DNA from: Favolaschia claudopus
Taxonomy: Eukaryota > Basidiomycota > Agaricomycetes > Agaricales > Mycenaceae
NCBI GenBank assembly: GCA_037176885.1
Contig: JAWWNJ010000158.1
Location: 372,001 to 436,000, forward strand
Direction of reading: 5' to 3'
DNA length: 64,000 nucleotides
Positions 11,634 to 22,683 of the stretch are shown in pieces (the stretch's first letter is position 1; each line of letters starts with the position of its first letter). The notes below the pieces were generated by a model. The model was not told the origin of the DNA and ran no database searches. It saw nothing but the letters and a program-made list of their open reading frames with translations. Made by a program: the position numbers and the translations under genes.

Positions 11634-11968
11634 TAATTATGAGCAACCAGCAGCAGTCTGCAGCACAAAATGGGCAACTTTGAGCAACTCGCGGCATAAT
11701 TGCGAATTGCTATAGGCTCATTTTGCCGCCGCCAGTTGCCGAGAATTGCCAACTTTTCAGTGGGGAGTTTCGGGCAACTACCGGCAATCCTCGGCATACG
11801 GGATTTTCACTGGGATTTCAAGATGATCTGGCTGGCTTTCAGGTCAAAATTCCAAAAATTCCGGCATGACATGAAGTCACGTCCCCCACCATAATCTCTT
11901 TCCCACCACGAAATCGACATTGAAATGTACGGGCACTGTTCCTCATCTACAGTCGCGGATACTGTACC

Positions 11969-12080
11969 ATTTCATTCAATTCGTATGTCACGCGTCACAG
12001 GGCCAATTTTTTACGAATATTTTTGTTCCTGTCACGGGTCACCGAGACCTTTTTCGAATGTCGAAAAAAAGTCACAAAAT
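11969..12080. repeat. Fragment of a TACTGTA-ended MITE
   Basis: TACTGTACCATTT followed by TCAATTCG and a GTCACNNGTCACA stretch matches one end of the 52318-52583 MITE. The other end is not found, so this is a truncated copy. 12080-12588 otherwise shows nothing recognisable. Confidence 0.45.
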
Positions 12081-13339
12081 CTCTGAAAAATCGTCAAAAA
12101 TTCGATTTCTTCGCCCCCAACCTGTTTTTGCCTCCCTTAACACCGTTCAATGGTCAGTGTACAACCTAGTCTCGTTTAGTATAGCGGCTGGCTTGATTAC
12201 ACTTTGTTTGGCAGTGAAACCATGCACAACCTTGCAAATTTTGCTCACCCTGCGAATATTTCGGTTTCAAGCTGTTTTTTTTTTTTTCATTCATACTTGC
12301 CTCAAATGCTCTCAAAATGCTTGGGGAGGTGAGTGCTGTAGTATGAACAATTTACGAATTTTTTAGGGTGTCACGGCGCTCCAGGGTGTTTTGAGAAATC
12401 CAAAGTTCGAATATTTGGGACTAAACGCTATCCCCCCAACGCTGGTGCCAGGCACGTGGCCTCGGATCTCGGGCATCAAAGATGGATGCCACGCTGTCAG
12501 GACTTGCAAGTCCGTTTTCGAGCGCAACGCGTCGCCGACGCAGTCCCGCCCCGCCGCCACTGTAGCTTCACGCAACATTCAAGTAATTTGTCGGAAAAAC
12601 ATGGTTTTGCTTCTAACGGATTGAACTGGATTACAGCCTTGTGGAGCCTTGAGATGCCTTGCAACCGGTTGGCTGGGTGGATTATGAGCCGCTTTAATCC
12701 GTTGTAACTTGCCTAGTTAAGACCTAGCACAATATGAAGCTCCAAGCATGGTACATCCTGAGATCACACTTACCTCCCATGAATTCCGAGCCATTCATAC
12801 TCCTTGTCTACAAGTCCCAGTCGCGCAAAAAGTACTCGAGAAGCTCCAGCCAAACAATTCAATTGACGGCATCAATCCGCTCCCACGTTCATCCGGCGGC
12901 GTCCTCGTCAACGCATCCCTGCACCACGCGCTCTACCCAGGGCATCGATCGCTCCAACTGACGACGGCAACTGCACTGTTTCCGACCCTGCGACACAGCC
13001 CAGCGCTATCCTGCAAATCTTCAAGAGAATAGAGCTGTTTTTTTTTTTCCTAATCATGGGTCACCCTGGAGGCGGCGAGGAGCTTGTTGGACTTTGAGGG
13101 CGACGGAGAGTGCAACGTTGCGATTCTCAGTCACTTGTTAGCCCATTCTGGATATTTATTCGCATTTCCAGGGTCGTTTACACCGCAGTGGTGGATCTTG
13201 ATACATTTTCTTTGTCTTTCACCTGAAAATCCGTTTATGCTTTCCATGCCGTTGCTGAGGCGGTATGCCTATATATGTGTGAACTCGACCTCAGGACATC
13301 GCCCAACCGTCACGCTAGGGATTTTCCATGAAATTCAGA

Positions 13340-13607
13340 CCGCCATCCGCCCTCTCATGAACCATGTCCACACGCGAGAAGAACGTCGACGTTCTTCTAA
13401 ACAGACTTGATCAGATTCGGTGCGATATCATACAACCATGCCTGAGAACCTTCACTAATTGAGTTACAGAGATGCGGGAAATCGAGAGATATACCGAGCA
13501 ACAATTCACGATCCCAGAGCAGTCCATCACAAGGGAAGGCCAAGAACACAAAAGGAGAATTTACAAGAACAGCCTGCGCAGAAAAAGACCGGGCGCAGAT
13601 GCAACGT
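13340..13607 (+). pseudogene. Coiled-coil-like gene fragment
   Basis: A short plus-strand frame beginning MSTREKNVDVLLNRLDQI appears to splice near 13457 into EMREIERYTEQQF and continues to the TA at 13607 where a MITE begins. The charged, heptad-like pattern suggests a coiled coil. I do not recognise the family. The MITE may have truncated it. Confidence 0.3.
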
Positions 13608-13608
13608 A

Positions 13609-14031
13609 TGGTGCGCGTCACTTAGTCACCGCTTCTCTTGCACTACTGCCAAATCGGCCGGAGGCCGAAATTTTTTCAAATACACTATCTGAGCGTGGAT
13701 TTTGACACAGTTTCAGTGCTTTTGAAGTGGACTTTTGACATACCTAGAGCCTATTCTCGGGTGTATGGAACAGTACCATAAATACTAGGCCTCTGACCGC
13801 ACAATGTTGAACCTTGTGGAGGCAACAAATGCCGGAAATGACCTGTACTGCCAAATTGGGTGGGGTGAAAAGTTATAACTCCTTCAAATATTTAAATTTG
13901 GGAAATCCGTCTTGCGAAGTTGTTCCTCTGTTGAAAAGGAGTCGATTGGCAAGAGGAATTAAAAATGGGTTAAAAACTGCGGCCACAGATGGCCTTGTCA
14001 TTGAGAGGTGGTGACTAAGTGACGCGCACCA
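13609..14031. mobile_element. TA-flanked MITE, TGGTGCGCGTCACTTAGTCA ends
   Basis: The inverted ends TGGTGCGCGTCACTTAGTCA are flanked by TA (13607-13608, 14032-14033). The interior shares a CGGCCGGAGGCCGAAATTTT-like stretch and a TTATAACTC block with 15793-16327, so both belong to one family. Confidence 0.85.
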
Positions 14032-14149
14032 TAGATAGAGACCACATACACTCTTAGGATGTCCAAACAACTTCTCGTAGTCGATCTTGCTCTGGCGGCC
14101 CGGGGTCTTGGGGTGTTTGTCAGCAGATAATGTCCATATAGGCTAATCA

Positions 14150-15275
14150 CTCGTCAATAAATGAAAGCATATTTCCAAGCACGACTCACAAGGACGGCTA
14201 ATCCCGCAATCGCCCCTGGTGTTGTATGATCAATCCCATGAATCGCTTCCATGAGCTCCCCCTGCGGTTTGGTCGTAACAAGAGACGCTGGGTTCTTCTT
14301 TTCGGCCGCGAGCATTTCGGTCGGAATGCTCGGTCCACGTATCAGCGCCGCCAACTGTATAAGTAAAAGAGGCTGAGAAGCAAGACCAACGCGCCTGCAT
14401 CAAGCAAGGATTCAAGAAGCGTGTCCTGTATATTTCTTGCCAGTAGAGTTGAAATGTCCAATCTGATAAAAAATTAGATGAGAAGAAATGAAATATGGCT
14501 GAATAAATTGACTGATGCGTTCACTGTCTCGCTGAGGAAAACGCCGACCAAACACAGCAGCAACAAGATCAACCAGAGACAGATTTGCGCTTGCGATCAA
14601 GAAGCGATCTTTCGCAAAGTTTCCAAGCTCAAGAGCGCCCGAAAATGAGCCAGGAGGCTGATCCGCAGCAGTGGCGAGCCTGCCTGAGTCATTATTGACA
14701 CTTCGCCCGGCCTTCACAACCCGCGGTTCACGGAGGAGATTAGGAAGCTCAAAAGGAAGTGCTTTCCGCTTCAACAGTTCACCAACCTTATTATTTATGA
14801 GTAAAAATGCAGCATTAGCGAGACCGTACTTACCTGAAGAACATGGACTTGATCTTTATATGCGATTTGGAGGACAGCCGGTGGACCTTGTTGCGCCAAG
14901 CAGCCATGCGGTGTTATATCTAGATTCCATTCCGAACCAAAACCAATCACAATGTAACCACCAGGCGTGCATGGTACATCGCCAAGAATGCTTCGCATAA
15001 CATTATTAGTTGTAGTTGCGTCGTTGAGGATGGATGGATGGATCACCGAGCCTGGGTCCGCAAAGAGTGGAAGTTCTGCATGCTTCTCAACAGGTGACCT
15101 TGTCAAGAAGGCAGGGGAATAGTTTTTCAAGCATGGGTTTGTCGGACATATTGTCGGTGTAGAAGACTTCAGGCAAGTCGTTGAAACGATGCACCAAAGT
15201 GCAGCAGTGAAAGAAAGAGTAGAGACAAAGTCTGTACTCCAAACCAATACAAAATCCAACTACCAACAACTCCAA
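14150..15275 (-). pseudogene. 3'-5' exonuclease-like (RNase D/WRN-type) gene, degraded
   Basis: Minus-strand exons encode a DnaQ-like 3'-5' exonuclease fold: GYIVIGFGSEWNLDIT (Exo I), PPAVLQIAYKDQVHVLQ, then after a GTAAGT intron at about 14789-14834 VGELLKRK..LPFELPNLL and REPRVVKAGRSVNNDSGRL (Exo II-like), followed by SLVDLVAAVFGRRFPQRDSER. In the family Exo I is D-x-E; here it reads G-S-E, so the first metal-binding Asp appears lost. A one-base shift near 15108 separates the upstream exon MLEKLFPCLLDKV. Downstream of 14520 the frame is uncertain. It lies between two MITEs inside the 12589-17076 inverted repeats, so it may be captured cargo. The domain call is fairly sure, function is not. 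Confidence 0.6.
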
Positions 15276-15792
15276 TGCCGTGTGTGTGTGTTCGGGTCAG
15301 GCGTATCGACCGTCAATCTCAGTGAACGACTTAGACAATTCTACCAGTGCAAAGTGCAAATAATCCAATTTATTTGGGGTAATTGTCGGAAAAATCTGGT
15401 TTTGCTTGTGGCGGCTTGGGCTGGGTCCCAAGCCACTACAAGGTCGTAAGCGGAGCGTGGCTTATGACGCATAGTTTTGGGATTATGGAGTCTCCCAATC
15501 CACGCGGTGGCTTCTAATCCACTCCAACGGATTACGGTATTTCAAGCCGCTGCAAGGTCGCAATCCACCTCCCCCGTCCGATATCGCTACATATTTGCCA
15601 GGTACTCACAACAAGAACAATAGTTTGAACGAACATTTATATGACCTCTACGAAATCGAGACAATAATATGTTATTTCCCATACCGTACTGTCCCTCTCG
15701 GCAGATTCAGTCGCTCGATGACAACACCACTCTGCGAGACAACGGGTGAGCAGAAGATTCTAAAATGACGCTCGAGCAACTTACCACATCTA

Positions 15793-16327
15793 TGGTGCCC
15801 TCCGCTTAGTCACCGCTAAAAATGTACTAGTCCCAAATCGGCCGAAGGCCGAATTTTTTTTTGTATATACCTCTTTTCGCAACTTTTCTCCATCTACACT
15901 GTCTATAATACGTCTGCCCGTCTTCCATGGTCCGCAAACGAAAATACTTGTTGAGTGCGGCAGCCAGAGCGCGTGCTGGTCGACATCCTCGTGCCGAATC
16001 ATCGTCACCGTCATCCGGCATGGCGACTCAGGATGCTCAGTTACACGTCCGCAAGTTTAGTTCTAAGGTATACAAGTCTCGCAGACGTATCCCACAACGT
16101 GTCGCAGAGAGTTTTGACCAGTAGGGACATATTCGGAGGGACAGTCCCAATTTGGGGGGTCAGAAGTTTTATAACTCGTTCAATTTTGTCGCTATAAAAA
16201 TTCTGTCTTGCCAAAAGATTCCTTGCGTGAAACTGAGTGTTTTCCCAAGAGGAATAAAGAATCGGTGTTTTCCTGCACGAGTAGTAACGGTTGTCACAAA
16301 TTGGTGGTGACTAAGTGGAGGGCACCA
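15793..16327. mobile_element. TA-flanked MITE, TGGTGCCCTCCGCTTAGTCA ends
   Basis: The inverted ends TGGTGCCCTCCRCTTAGTCA are flanked by TA (15791-15792, 16328-16329). It is a diverged sibling of 13609-14031, with the same interior CGGCCGAAGGCCGAATTTT motif. Confidence 0.85.
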
Positions 16328-17076
16328 TACATGCTGGAATGCTACACCTATCGCAAGTAAGAGAGGGGAACACTACATGTTTAAGTCGCTCACCAGATGC
16401 ATCTTGATTCTTCATCCAATGCGTCGATATGACGCGCGGAAACGCAAGATGAAGAAAACACCGCTCGACTTCACTTACCTCAGGTACTAAGACAACCTTC
16501 TACAGCCTGTTCCTCTGTTGGGCTCAACACCGCACATACGATCCGTCATTGTCTTCATTGCATTGAGTCATCGCCCTCGACGCACTGGAGGATTTTTGAG
16601 ATCTAGGTATTGAGACTCGGAGGGGACAAGTTGGCTAAGATGGAGCGGAAAGTGGCCGAGTCGACGACGAGGGGAGTCTTGTGGGTGAAGATGACTAGTG
16701 CTGGCGAGAATGGACATCGTAGTAGGAAGAGAGAAGGGTGGTGGTTGTGTTTGGCGCTCCGCAGCACCTTTGTCGTCATCGTGCCGTAATGCTTGAGGGT
16801 CGGTTCTGGTTGAGCTTGGAGTACTTTTGCGCGACTGGGACCTGGAAACGAGGAGTATGAATGGCTCGGAATTCAGGGAATGTAAGTATGATCTCAGGAT
16901 GTAGCATGCTTGGAGCTTCATATTGTGCTAGGTCTTACCTAGGCAAGTTACAAAGGATTTGAACAACTTGAAGCGGCTTATAATCCACCCCGCCAACCGG
17001 TTGCAAGACGTCTCAAGGCTCCACAAGGCCGTAATCCAGTTCAATCCGTTACAAGCAAAACCGTGTTTTTCCGACA

Positions 17077-18712
17077 ATCCTGACTACTAACTGCTACACA
17101 ACCCAGATTGGACTTAAGCAGGTGCTTGACCTCGCAGTGGGAGTTCAACAGAGGAATAAACAGAGGACTTCAGGCTAATCCGCAGCTCAGCCGTCACTCG
17201 AGTAAACGACCTCAGGACGCCACAGCTCGGTCGTGTAAATCCAAAGTGATGTAACCCACACTGAATCCAAATGCCTCAGAGAACCCACAACTCAGTGATC
17301 CGCACTGCAGGGATTTATCTCACAGCTACAGCAATTTGGAGACAGTTAGAAAACTCAAGACTTCAGAGAACCCACAACTCGATGATATACACCGCAGGGA
17401 TTTATCTCACAGCTACAGTCAAGAAATTCTAGTCAAAATCATGCCAATAAGGGGGAGCAGGGTTCGCTCCAGTACATAATTTACATGCGGGCTTATATAC
17501 TACAGTCTAATAATCATATTTGGTCATTTCCCGCCATTCTCGGGGATTGCGCAGTCAGCTTAATTTAAACTTGACTGGAGATTTGCAAGAGCTTCGACTC
17601 CGGATAGTATCAGAGGGCGGAAAATCCTGATTCTCGACTCTTGGGAAGCCTCAGTAGTTGAGACTAAACGCTATCCCCCACTAAACGCTACGCGTGTACC
17701 TTTAATGTCCCCGGGTATTCCTTTTCTGTCCCGGCGATCATATTTCTGTCCTTCTGATCAGGCAGCTATGTCCACGGCACCAATGATTCTGGTCCCTCTG
17801 CTCAGAGATTTCTGTCCCTTTGCTCAAACAAATGAAGCTGCTTGTTATAATTATTCAGTCCACAGTATAAGAAATTACAGTCCTTTTCCTAAGCGATTTA
17901 CGTCCTCAGGTCATCACTTTCTCGTCCGGCCATCATTTGTTTTCGGTCCGGCCGACAAGCACTTTCTGTCCGATCTTTATGGATCTCACCAAGGGTCCTA
18001 CCAAACCTTCTGATGTTGTATACCTTCATGATCCATTTTTGAAGCAGATTCCAGGAAAAATGTTTCTGAGGCCATATCTCGAAATCTTAGTGCTGTACAG
18101 CGCAAACAAGCAGAGTGTCCCAATTAGGAAAACTCAGTGTTCAGCCATTTCGATTCTCGCTACAGCTCGCTATATTGAAGAATCCATTGCTTGGAAGTAG
18201 TAAAAGTGTCCAAAGCCTTGCATCTGAGACCCATAGCTGTCAGCTCAGGGTATGTGGCACATATTTTCAACATGTTATCCCGGCCATGAGCAAAATCAAC
18301 CGCGGGAAGACCTTTCTCCATCTTTTATCTGCAATTTATCGAGTTCTCAGCACGGCTTCAATTCCCTCAAATAAGGCTTTACAGGGCCCTACGCAGTGGC
18401 ATATGAGTCATTCCATGCCGTCGGCATGTACGAATTCAAGCGGAAAAGTTGTGAAAAATTGCGAACTGACACTAACTTGGACTTGTTTTGTGCATCACTC
18501 GAAGGCAACCAGAAACGAAGCCATTGTTGCACACATATACTAGCACGTCTTCGCCTATCTAGCTACAGTGCCAGATAATACATTAGTAGGGAGGTAAGTG
18601 TGATGGGGCTGCAAGGATCATTTGCCGTGACTCCGATGAGCCCGATCAAGACCATATTTCCTGATATGGTCCGATGTTCTGAGGGGAGATTTAATTTTCT
18701 AAACTGTCCAGA
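17077..18712. other. No gene recognised; direct duplication at 17278-17419
   Basis: AGAGAACCCACAACTC followed by GCAGGGATTTATCTCACAGC occurs twice, at 17278 and 17366, an 88-bp spaced direct repeat. Around 17700-17960 the phrase TTCTGTCC recurs several times. The frames at 17705-18543 are open but show no domain. Confidence 0.4.
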
Positions 18713-18714
18713 TA

Positions 18715-18885
18715 CTGTACCGATCTGTATGGAGGCAACGCTCTGAGGTGCGTTACGCGCCGTTGCTAGCCTTTTATGGTAATTTGCTGTGCAAAAGCAG
18801 TGCAAAATTACCATATATGGGACGATTTGTAAGCAAAAATGGCGCTGCGTTATGCGTTATGTTGCTACCATACATATCGGTACAG
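18715..18885. mobile_element. TA-flanked MITE, CTGTACCGATCTGTATGG family, copy 1
   Basis: The ends CTGTACCGATCTGTATGG and CCATACATATCGGTACAG are flanked by TA. The 171-bp body is about 95% identical by eye to 27361-27531, which disrupts a gypsy pol gene. Recent activity is likely. Confidence 0.92.
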
Positions 18886-19141
18886 TACGCTGGGGACACC
18901 TATAGGTAGTCTATATAGGCTGGGGAAACTTAAATATGCTGTTTCCATAAAGATGGGACAGAAGGACAATACCTGGGACAGAATCATCTTGTCAGGGACA
19001 GGAAGACAATGCCCGAGGACATTATAGACTCGCTCGCCCACGCCTCCCCCAGTCTGCCATTGCCAAATAGGGAAATACTTACCAAATGTAGTAATGGGCG
19101 GGAGACCTAGCAGTGGACGTATCCTGCCAATTCGTACCTTT

Positions 19142-19226
19142 GCTGTGGTCACTCTCGTCGAGCGGTAAGGTACGTTTCCTACCATTTGGTGGTGTGCGGA
19201 AGCCACCGGTTCGAACCCGATTGTAC
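19142..19226 (+). tRNA. tRNA-like pseudogene or SINE head
   Basis: The stretch has an A-box-like CGTCGAGCGGTAAGG and a perfect B box GGTTCGAACCC, a possible GGTA/TACC anticodon stem, a GGTGG/CCACC variable-arm hairpin, and a T-rich run at 19230-19240 that could end pol III transcription. Acceptor pairing is imperfect (about 5 of 7), so a functional tRNA is unlikely. Confidence 0.4.
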
Positions 19227-20049
19227 ACTTTTATTTTTTTCACACCCTGAGCTGTTTAATTTTTCTTTTTGGTACACCGTACTATTCCCCGGCAAGTCCC
19301 TTGTTTCCTGACCTCAATAGGATGTGTTTGACACCTTTTCTTCTTCTGAATAATTCTACAGATCAGCACATCATCAAAACTACCACAGACACTAATTGAA
19401 GTAAGTTTATCGAGCTCTTCTTGAGAAGCAAAGTGAGCATTCATTATAACCATTCCAATATATCATCCTTACCTCAAGGAATACCCCAGGGCTTTATTTG
19501 GAATAACTCAGTCTCCTCAAATGCCAAAACATTCGATGAAAGTACCGAAAATTTCCTTTTTTGGATAGAAATGTCTTTCAGTGTAAAGGTGTGGACCAAA
19601 TTGTTGCTCACAATAGGAACATGCTTTTCAAGTCTTCAGTCGATGCGACACGCCATTTAAACTTGAAAAACGCGTCTAAGACGCGGTCAGACTGACAGAC
19701 GTAAGGCCTGACACGTGATGGGAAGGAGTCTAGTTTCGTCATGATTGTGTCGAGTTTTGTGGTCAAGGATTCGATGCGGGTGGAATTAGAGTTGGCAGCA
19801 GCAAGGCAGCAGGCTGCTTTACAAGGGTGGCGGCAAGGGCTCGAATGGTATCTCAGTGGTTTTTGGAAGTTTGACAGAATAGATGAGTTTATGGAGGTTC
19901 TGTATGGTAGCGCTGGGAAGCGCCGTCGGAGCAGGTGGTGGTACCGGATCAAGAGGCATAAAAAAAAACCCCCGCCTTGTCTTCTGTGATCGGGGCTTAG
20001 TACCACCATACGGGAGGAGCCTCCACCTCACCGAAGAGATCCAAGACCT

Positions 20050-20158
20050 CCCCCCGAAACCATCTCTGGTCATGAAGAGTATGAAGTTGAGGAGATTCTC
20101 AAGTCTCGGAAAAGAGGAAAAGGACATCAGTATCTGGTAAAATGGAAAGGCTTTCCGC
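20050..20158 (+). pseudogene. Chromodomain relic of a Ty3/gypsy element
   Basis: One plus-strand frame reads EEYEVEEILKSRKRGKGHQY then LVKWKGFP, the start of a chromodomain as found at the C-terminus of chromovirus integrases. No integrase precedes it in frame; 19600-20050 shows only degraded sequence. It is a short fragment of a dead element distinct from the 25-30 kb copy. Confidence 0.65.
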
Positions 20159-20680
20159 ACAGTGCCTTCTGCACATTTTCAGGCAATTTTCAGGTATTTA
20201 ATAAAGTCTTTTACACGTACCGTTAGTTAACACTGCCACCTGATCAGTCTTTGCAGACGAAACGTTCAATATGACAGCGATTCCGTAACGTACGTTATCG
20301 CTCAGATTTGCGTTCAATACTGGTATTCCCTGCGTTCGTCGTCGGATTAGAAAAATTATTGAATGGGCCAGGATCGCCAGGTACGTCGAAAAAAAAGAAT
20401 GGGTAAAAATGTCATCATTCAATGCCAGTATGTAAATACAGCGCAGCTCCAAAGTACATATACAGAAACAAGAAAAGAAAACTCTCTGGTATGCGCCATG
20501 GTTCCGCAAAATACTGGTGAAGGCAAGGTGAAGGTGGTCAGCGAAAGCTATTGAGGGTATATGCGCGGGGAAATACCTTGCACTCAACGCTTGGGCACGG
20601 GAAAGGACTCGACGGAACTTGAAGTGGGAAGTGGAATTCAAGGAGGGAAGGAGGACTGGAGTTGACGGCTGGGTGGGAAG

Positions 20681-20689
20681 CCTTTTATA
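20681..20689 (-). promoter_or_regulatory. Possible TATA box
   Basis: TATAAAAGG reads on the minus strand, followed by a C/T-rich stretch typical of fungal start regions and, 100 bp on, a possible GT donor. No recognisable gene follows, so this may be a retrotransposon promoter. Weak. Confidence 0.25.
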
Positions 20690-21559
20690 CTCCTCAACGA
20701 GTCCTCGCATGGCGTTGATCAGCGCAGGTCGGCAAGGGACTTAGAAGAATTTTCGCAAAGACTACACTGACAAAGTCCGGCCGAATGTCGCATCAACGGT
20801 TGACGGCAGCTGCGCCATGTGGAGACCGAGGTCTATCGCTTAGCGCGATGTCTGCGGCTGTCTATCGCTTCCTTCCGGGTCTACGATTGTCTGACGGCGT
20901 CTGTAGGTCTGTGAGTGTCTACCGCAGACATTGGGTTTCTATTTTGTGAAAATGCGTTTCCAGATGTGCGCCCAAACGTCGTGGGTCCCCGCCCGTCTTC
21001 TCTCGCTAGCATAAGTAGCACCTCACCAGCTCTGATCGACATTCACTTCACGGCCGACAAGTGCAATATTTTGCGACGAGATGAGGGAAATAGTAAAGTT
21101 TCGGCATGGAGGAAGATCTGGCTTTCCGAGACTAGGCAAATTGAGAGGAACTTACGTTATGCTAAATGCCCCATCCCAGAATTCCAAGCTCTAAGTAAAC
21201 AAAGGGGCGACTCGCATCGGATTCCGAGTACATAAAATCTTTCCTTCGAGGGGCGGAAGACCGAAGTGTGTAGCCAAGACAAATGTGGGTTCGTTTCGAT
21301 TTTGAAAGCACTCGCGCTGGGAAAAGCCCACAGCGTACCAACAAGAGTGTGAAGAAGGAGGGGCAGGGAGACAGTATGCAGGCGAGACTGAGGATGAGAG
21401 AAGACTTCTGAAGGACTCCAGACTGAACAAATATTCAAGTCAATTCCGGGCGCAGATGCAGAGTGCGAGTTGAGAGAAAGCGGAAGCAGAGCGGCCGGTG
21501 TTTCCCGGATTTCCAAACTGAATTATCCGAGATCCTGTGTACTTACCAGATTTCCTCTC

Positions 21560-21660
21560 AGTTGAGTTTCGTGATTTTGCCCAAAGATTTGGCCATCCAA
21601 AAAGGAATATTGATCCGAAATCACTCATTTGGGCCCAGATTGATGGCGGATCGTGTTGAA
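21560..21660 (+). repeat. Fragment of the TGGTGGGGGACGTG MITE family
   Basis: Sequence from TTTCGTGATTTTGCCC through GAAATCACTC to AGATTGATGGC matches the interior of the 5234, 49743 and 52996 elements (compare 5380-5465). Both termini are missing. Confidence 0.7.
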
Positions 21661-21681
21661 TGAACTTGATGTCGTCTGAAT

Positions 21682-22118
21682 TAGTGTTGCCGGGAGCTGA
21701 GTTGGAGCTGAACTCGAGTTGATTGCCCATCAGCTCGCTGTCAGCTCGAGTTGACCGGAGCTGGCTCAGAGCTGATACCGGATATGGGAATCTAGTGTCC
21801 CAGGGTTCATCTTTCCACCCGAAGGGCAAAATTTTAGGGGAGAATGGACCAAATTTTTATGTGGAAGGTTTTCCTGAGCTCTCTTCAAGCTCAAACTGCT
21901 TTTTATACGTCGAAAACGGCCAAGAAACGGCCAATACAGAAACTGGGGAGGGAGTGTGATGTCACACAGTTACACCACCAGAAATGTCACGTCGTCCGCT
22001 TTGGGTGACGAGGGTGGAGTCGAGGCGAGCTGGCATCACCTCGAGGTGCCGCTTTTGGGAAGGGGTCGAGTTGGAGTTGAACTCAGCTCGGAGCTAGCTC
22101 CAGCTTCCGGCAACACTA
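21682..22118. mobile_element. Non-autonomous hAT, 437 bp, 8-bp target duplication
   Basis: The ends TAGTGTTGCCGG and CCGGCAACACTA are flanked by a perfect 8-bp GTCTGAAT (21674-21681, 22119-22126). AGCT-rich subterminal repeats match the 7963-10060 hAT, so this is a deletion derivative of that family. Confidence 0.92.
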
Positions 22119-22127
22119 GTCTGAATA

Positions 22128-22494
22128 GAGTCTATTCGAAGTCGCCCAAATCCTGTTTTTCTTTGAAATTTGGGCCGTTGATCTTGAAATCTGCAAGCGA
22201 TGCCGTTGTGTGGAGCTCGCCGTAAACGCTTGCATAATCCCGCTTTCGAGCCTCAACGCGCTCCAGGAAGTCCTGGAGGGTGTTGTGGATGTGTATTCGG
22301 GGTGTTCGGGATGTGTATTCGGCGACCCGCCCTCAATCAGCTCTCCTGAAATGACGCACAACGCATGTTATGCTCGAAGCAAATGCCAGTATTATAGGGC
22401 TAGTAACGGCATGAGCCCACTCTGCTTACGGCCCTCGATCACTTGAAATCTGCCTTTTAAAACTTGAAATTTGAAAACCACTTCGAATAGACTC
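22128..22494. mobile_element. TA-flanked MITE, GAGTCTATTCGAAGT ends
   Basis: Inverted GAGTCTATTCGAAGT ends flanked by TA (22126-22127, 22495-22496). It starts at the very end of the hAT target duplication. Non-coding. Confidence 0.8.
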
Positions 22495-22507
22495 TAATTA
22501 GTGGAAG

Positions 22508-22671
22508 TTTTTTTTTTCTTTCTTTTTTTTTTTTTTTTTGTGGAGCGTTACAATAGTGCGGGCTAACCCCTTCAACTCGACGAATTCATGGGCAATCCGT
22601 CAAGTCTCCAGGCCGACAAAGTCGGTCGCCCCCCACCGCTAGTTAGAGGCCATGGACTTGAAACCCAGCTG
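22508..22671 (-). mobile_element. SINE-like retroposon with 12-bp target duplication
   Basis: A T-rich run at 22508-22539 (the poly(A) tail on the minus strand) begins a 164-bp insert flanked by a perfect 12-bp AATTAGTGGAAG (22496-22507, 22672-22683). A long variable duplication plus a tail is the mark of LINE-driven retroposition. The minus-strand 5' end carries GGGTTTCAAGTCC, resembling a pol III B box. No coding capacity. Confidence 0.75.
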
Positions 22672-22683
22672 AATTAGTGGAAG

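Larger units (their letters stand above)
7951..11814. mobile_element. TIR element with CCCAGTGAAAAT ends
   Basis: The left end CCCAGTGAAAAT resumes, after the internal hAT insertion, as CCGTATGCCGAGGATTGCC at 10071. The right end at 11814 is the inverse of the same sequence. A 7-bp direct repeat ATTTCAA lies just outside both ends (7944-7950, 11815-11821). CAGTG-type termini would fit the hAT superfamily, although the duplication seen is 7 rather than 8 bp. No transposase of its own is recognisable. Confidence 0.75.
5234..11891. mobile_element. TA-flanked MITE (TGGTGGGGGACGTG family), split by nested insertions
   Basis: The left end TGGTGGGGGACGTGACTT follows a TA at 5232; the inverse ends at 11891 before a TA. 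Two uninterrupted relatives (49743-50269 and 52996-53521) are about 527 bp. Here the matching halves are 5234-5520, 7811-7943 and 11822-11891, and everything between is inserted DNA. It is non-coding; the 91-residue plus-strand frame at 5223-5498 is a shadow. Confidence 0.85.
12589..17076. mobile_element. 4.5-kb region bounded by long inverted repeats
   Basis: About 100 bp starting TGTCGGAAAAACAYGGTTTT at 12589 recurs inverted, ending at 17076. The similarity continues inward through exon-like sequence encoding HPEI.LT..EFRAIHTP..QVPVAQK on both arms (12748 plus; 16800-16920 minus). A third related terminus lies at 15387. A target duplication was not found, so this may be one large TIR element or two inverted copies. 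It contains the exonuclease-like pseudogene and two MITEs. Confidence 0.55.

Noticed and set aside
19142..19226. Functional tRNA gene
   Set aside because: Acceptor pairing and anticodon loop are imperfect, although A and B boxes are good.
20198..20710. 170-codon minus-strand ORF as a gene
   Set aside because: Its ATG lies upstream of the TATA-like box, and it shows no domain; splice-like signals interrupt it.
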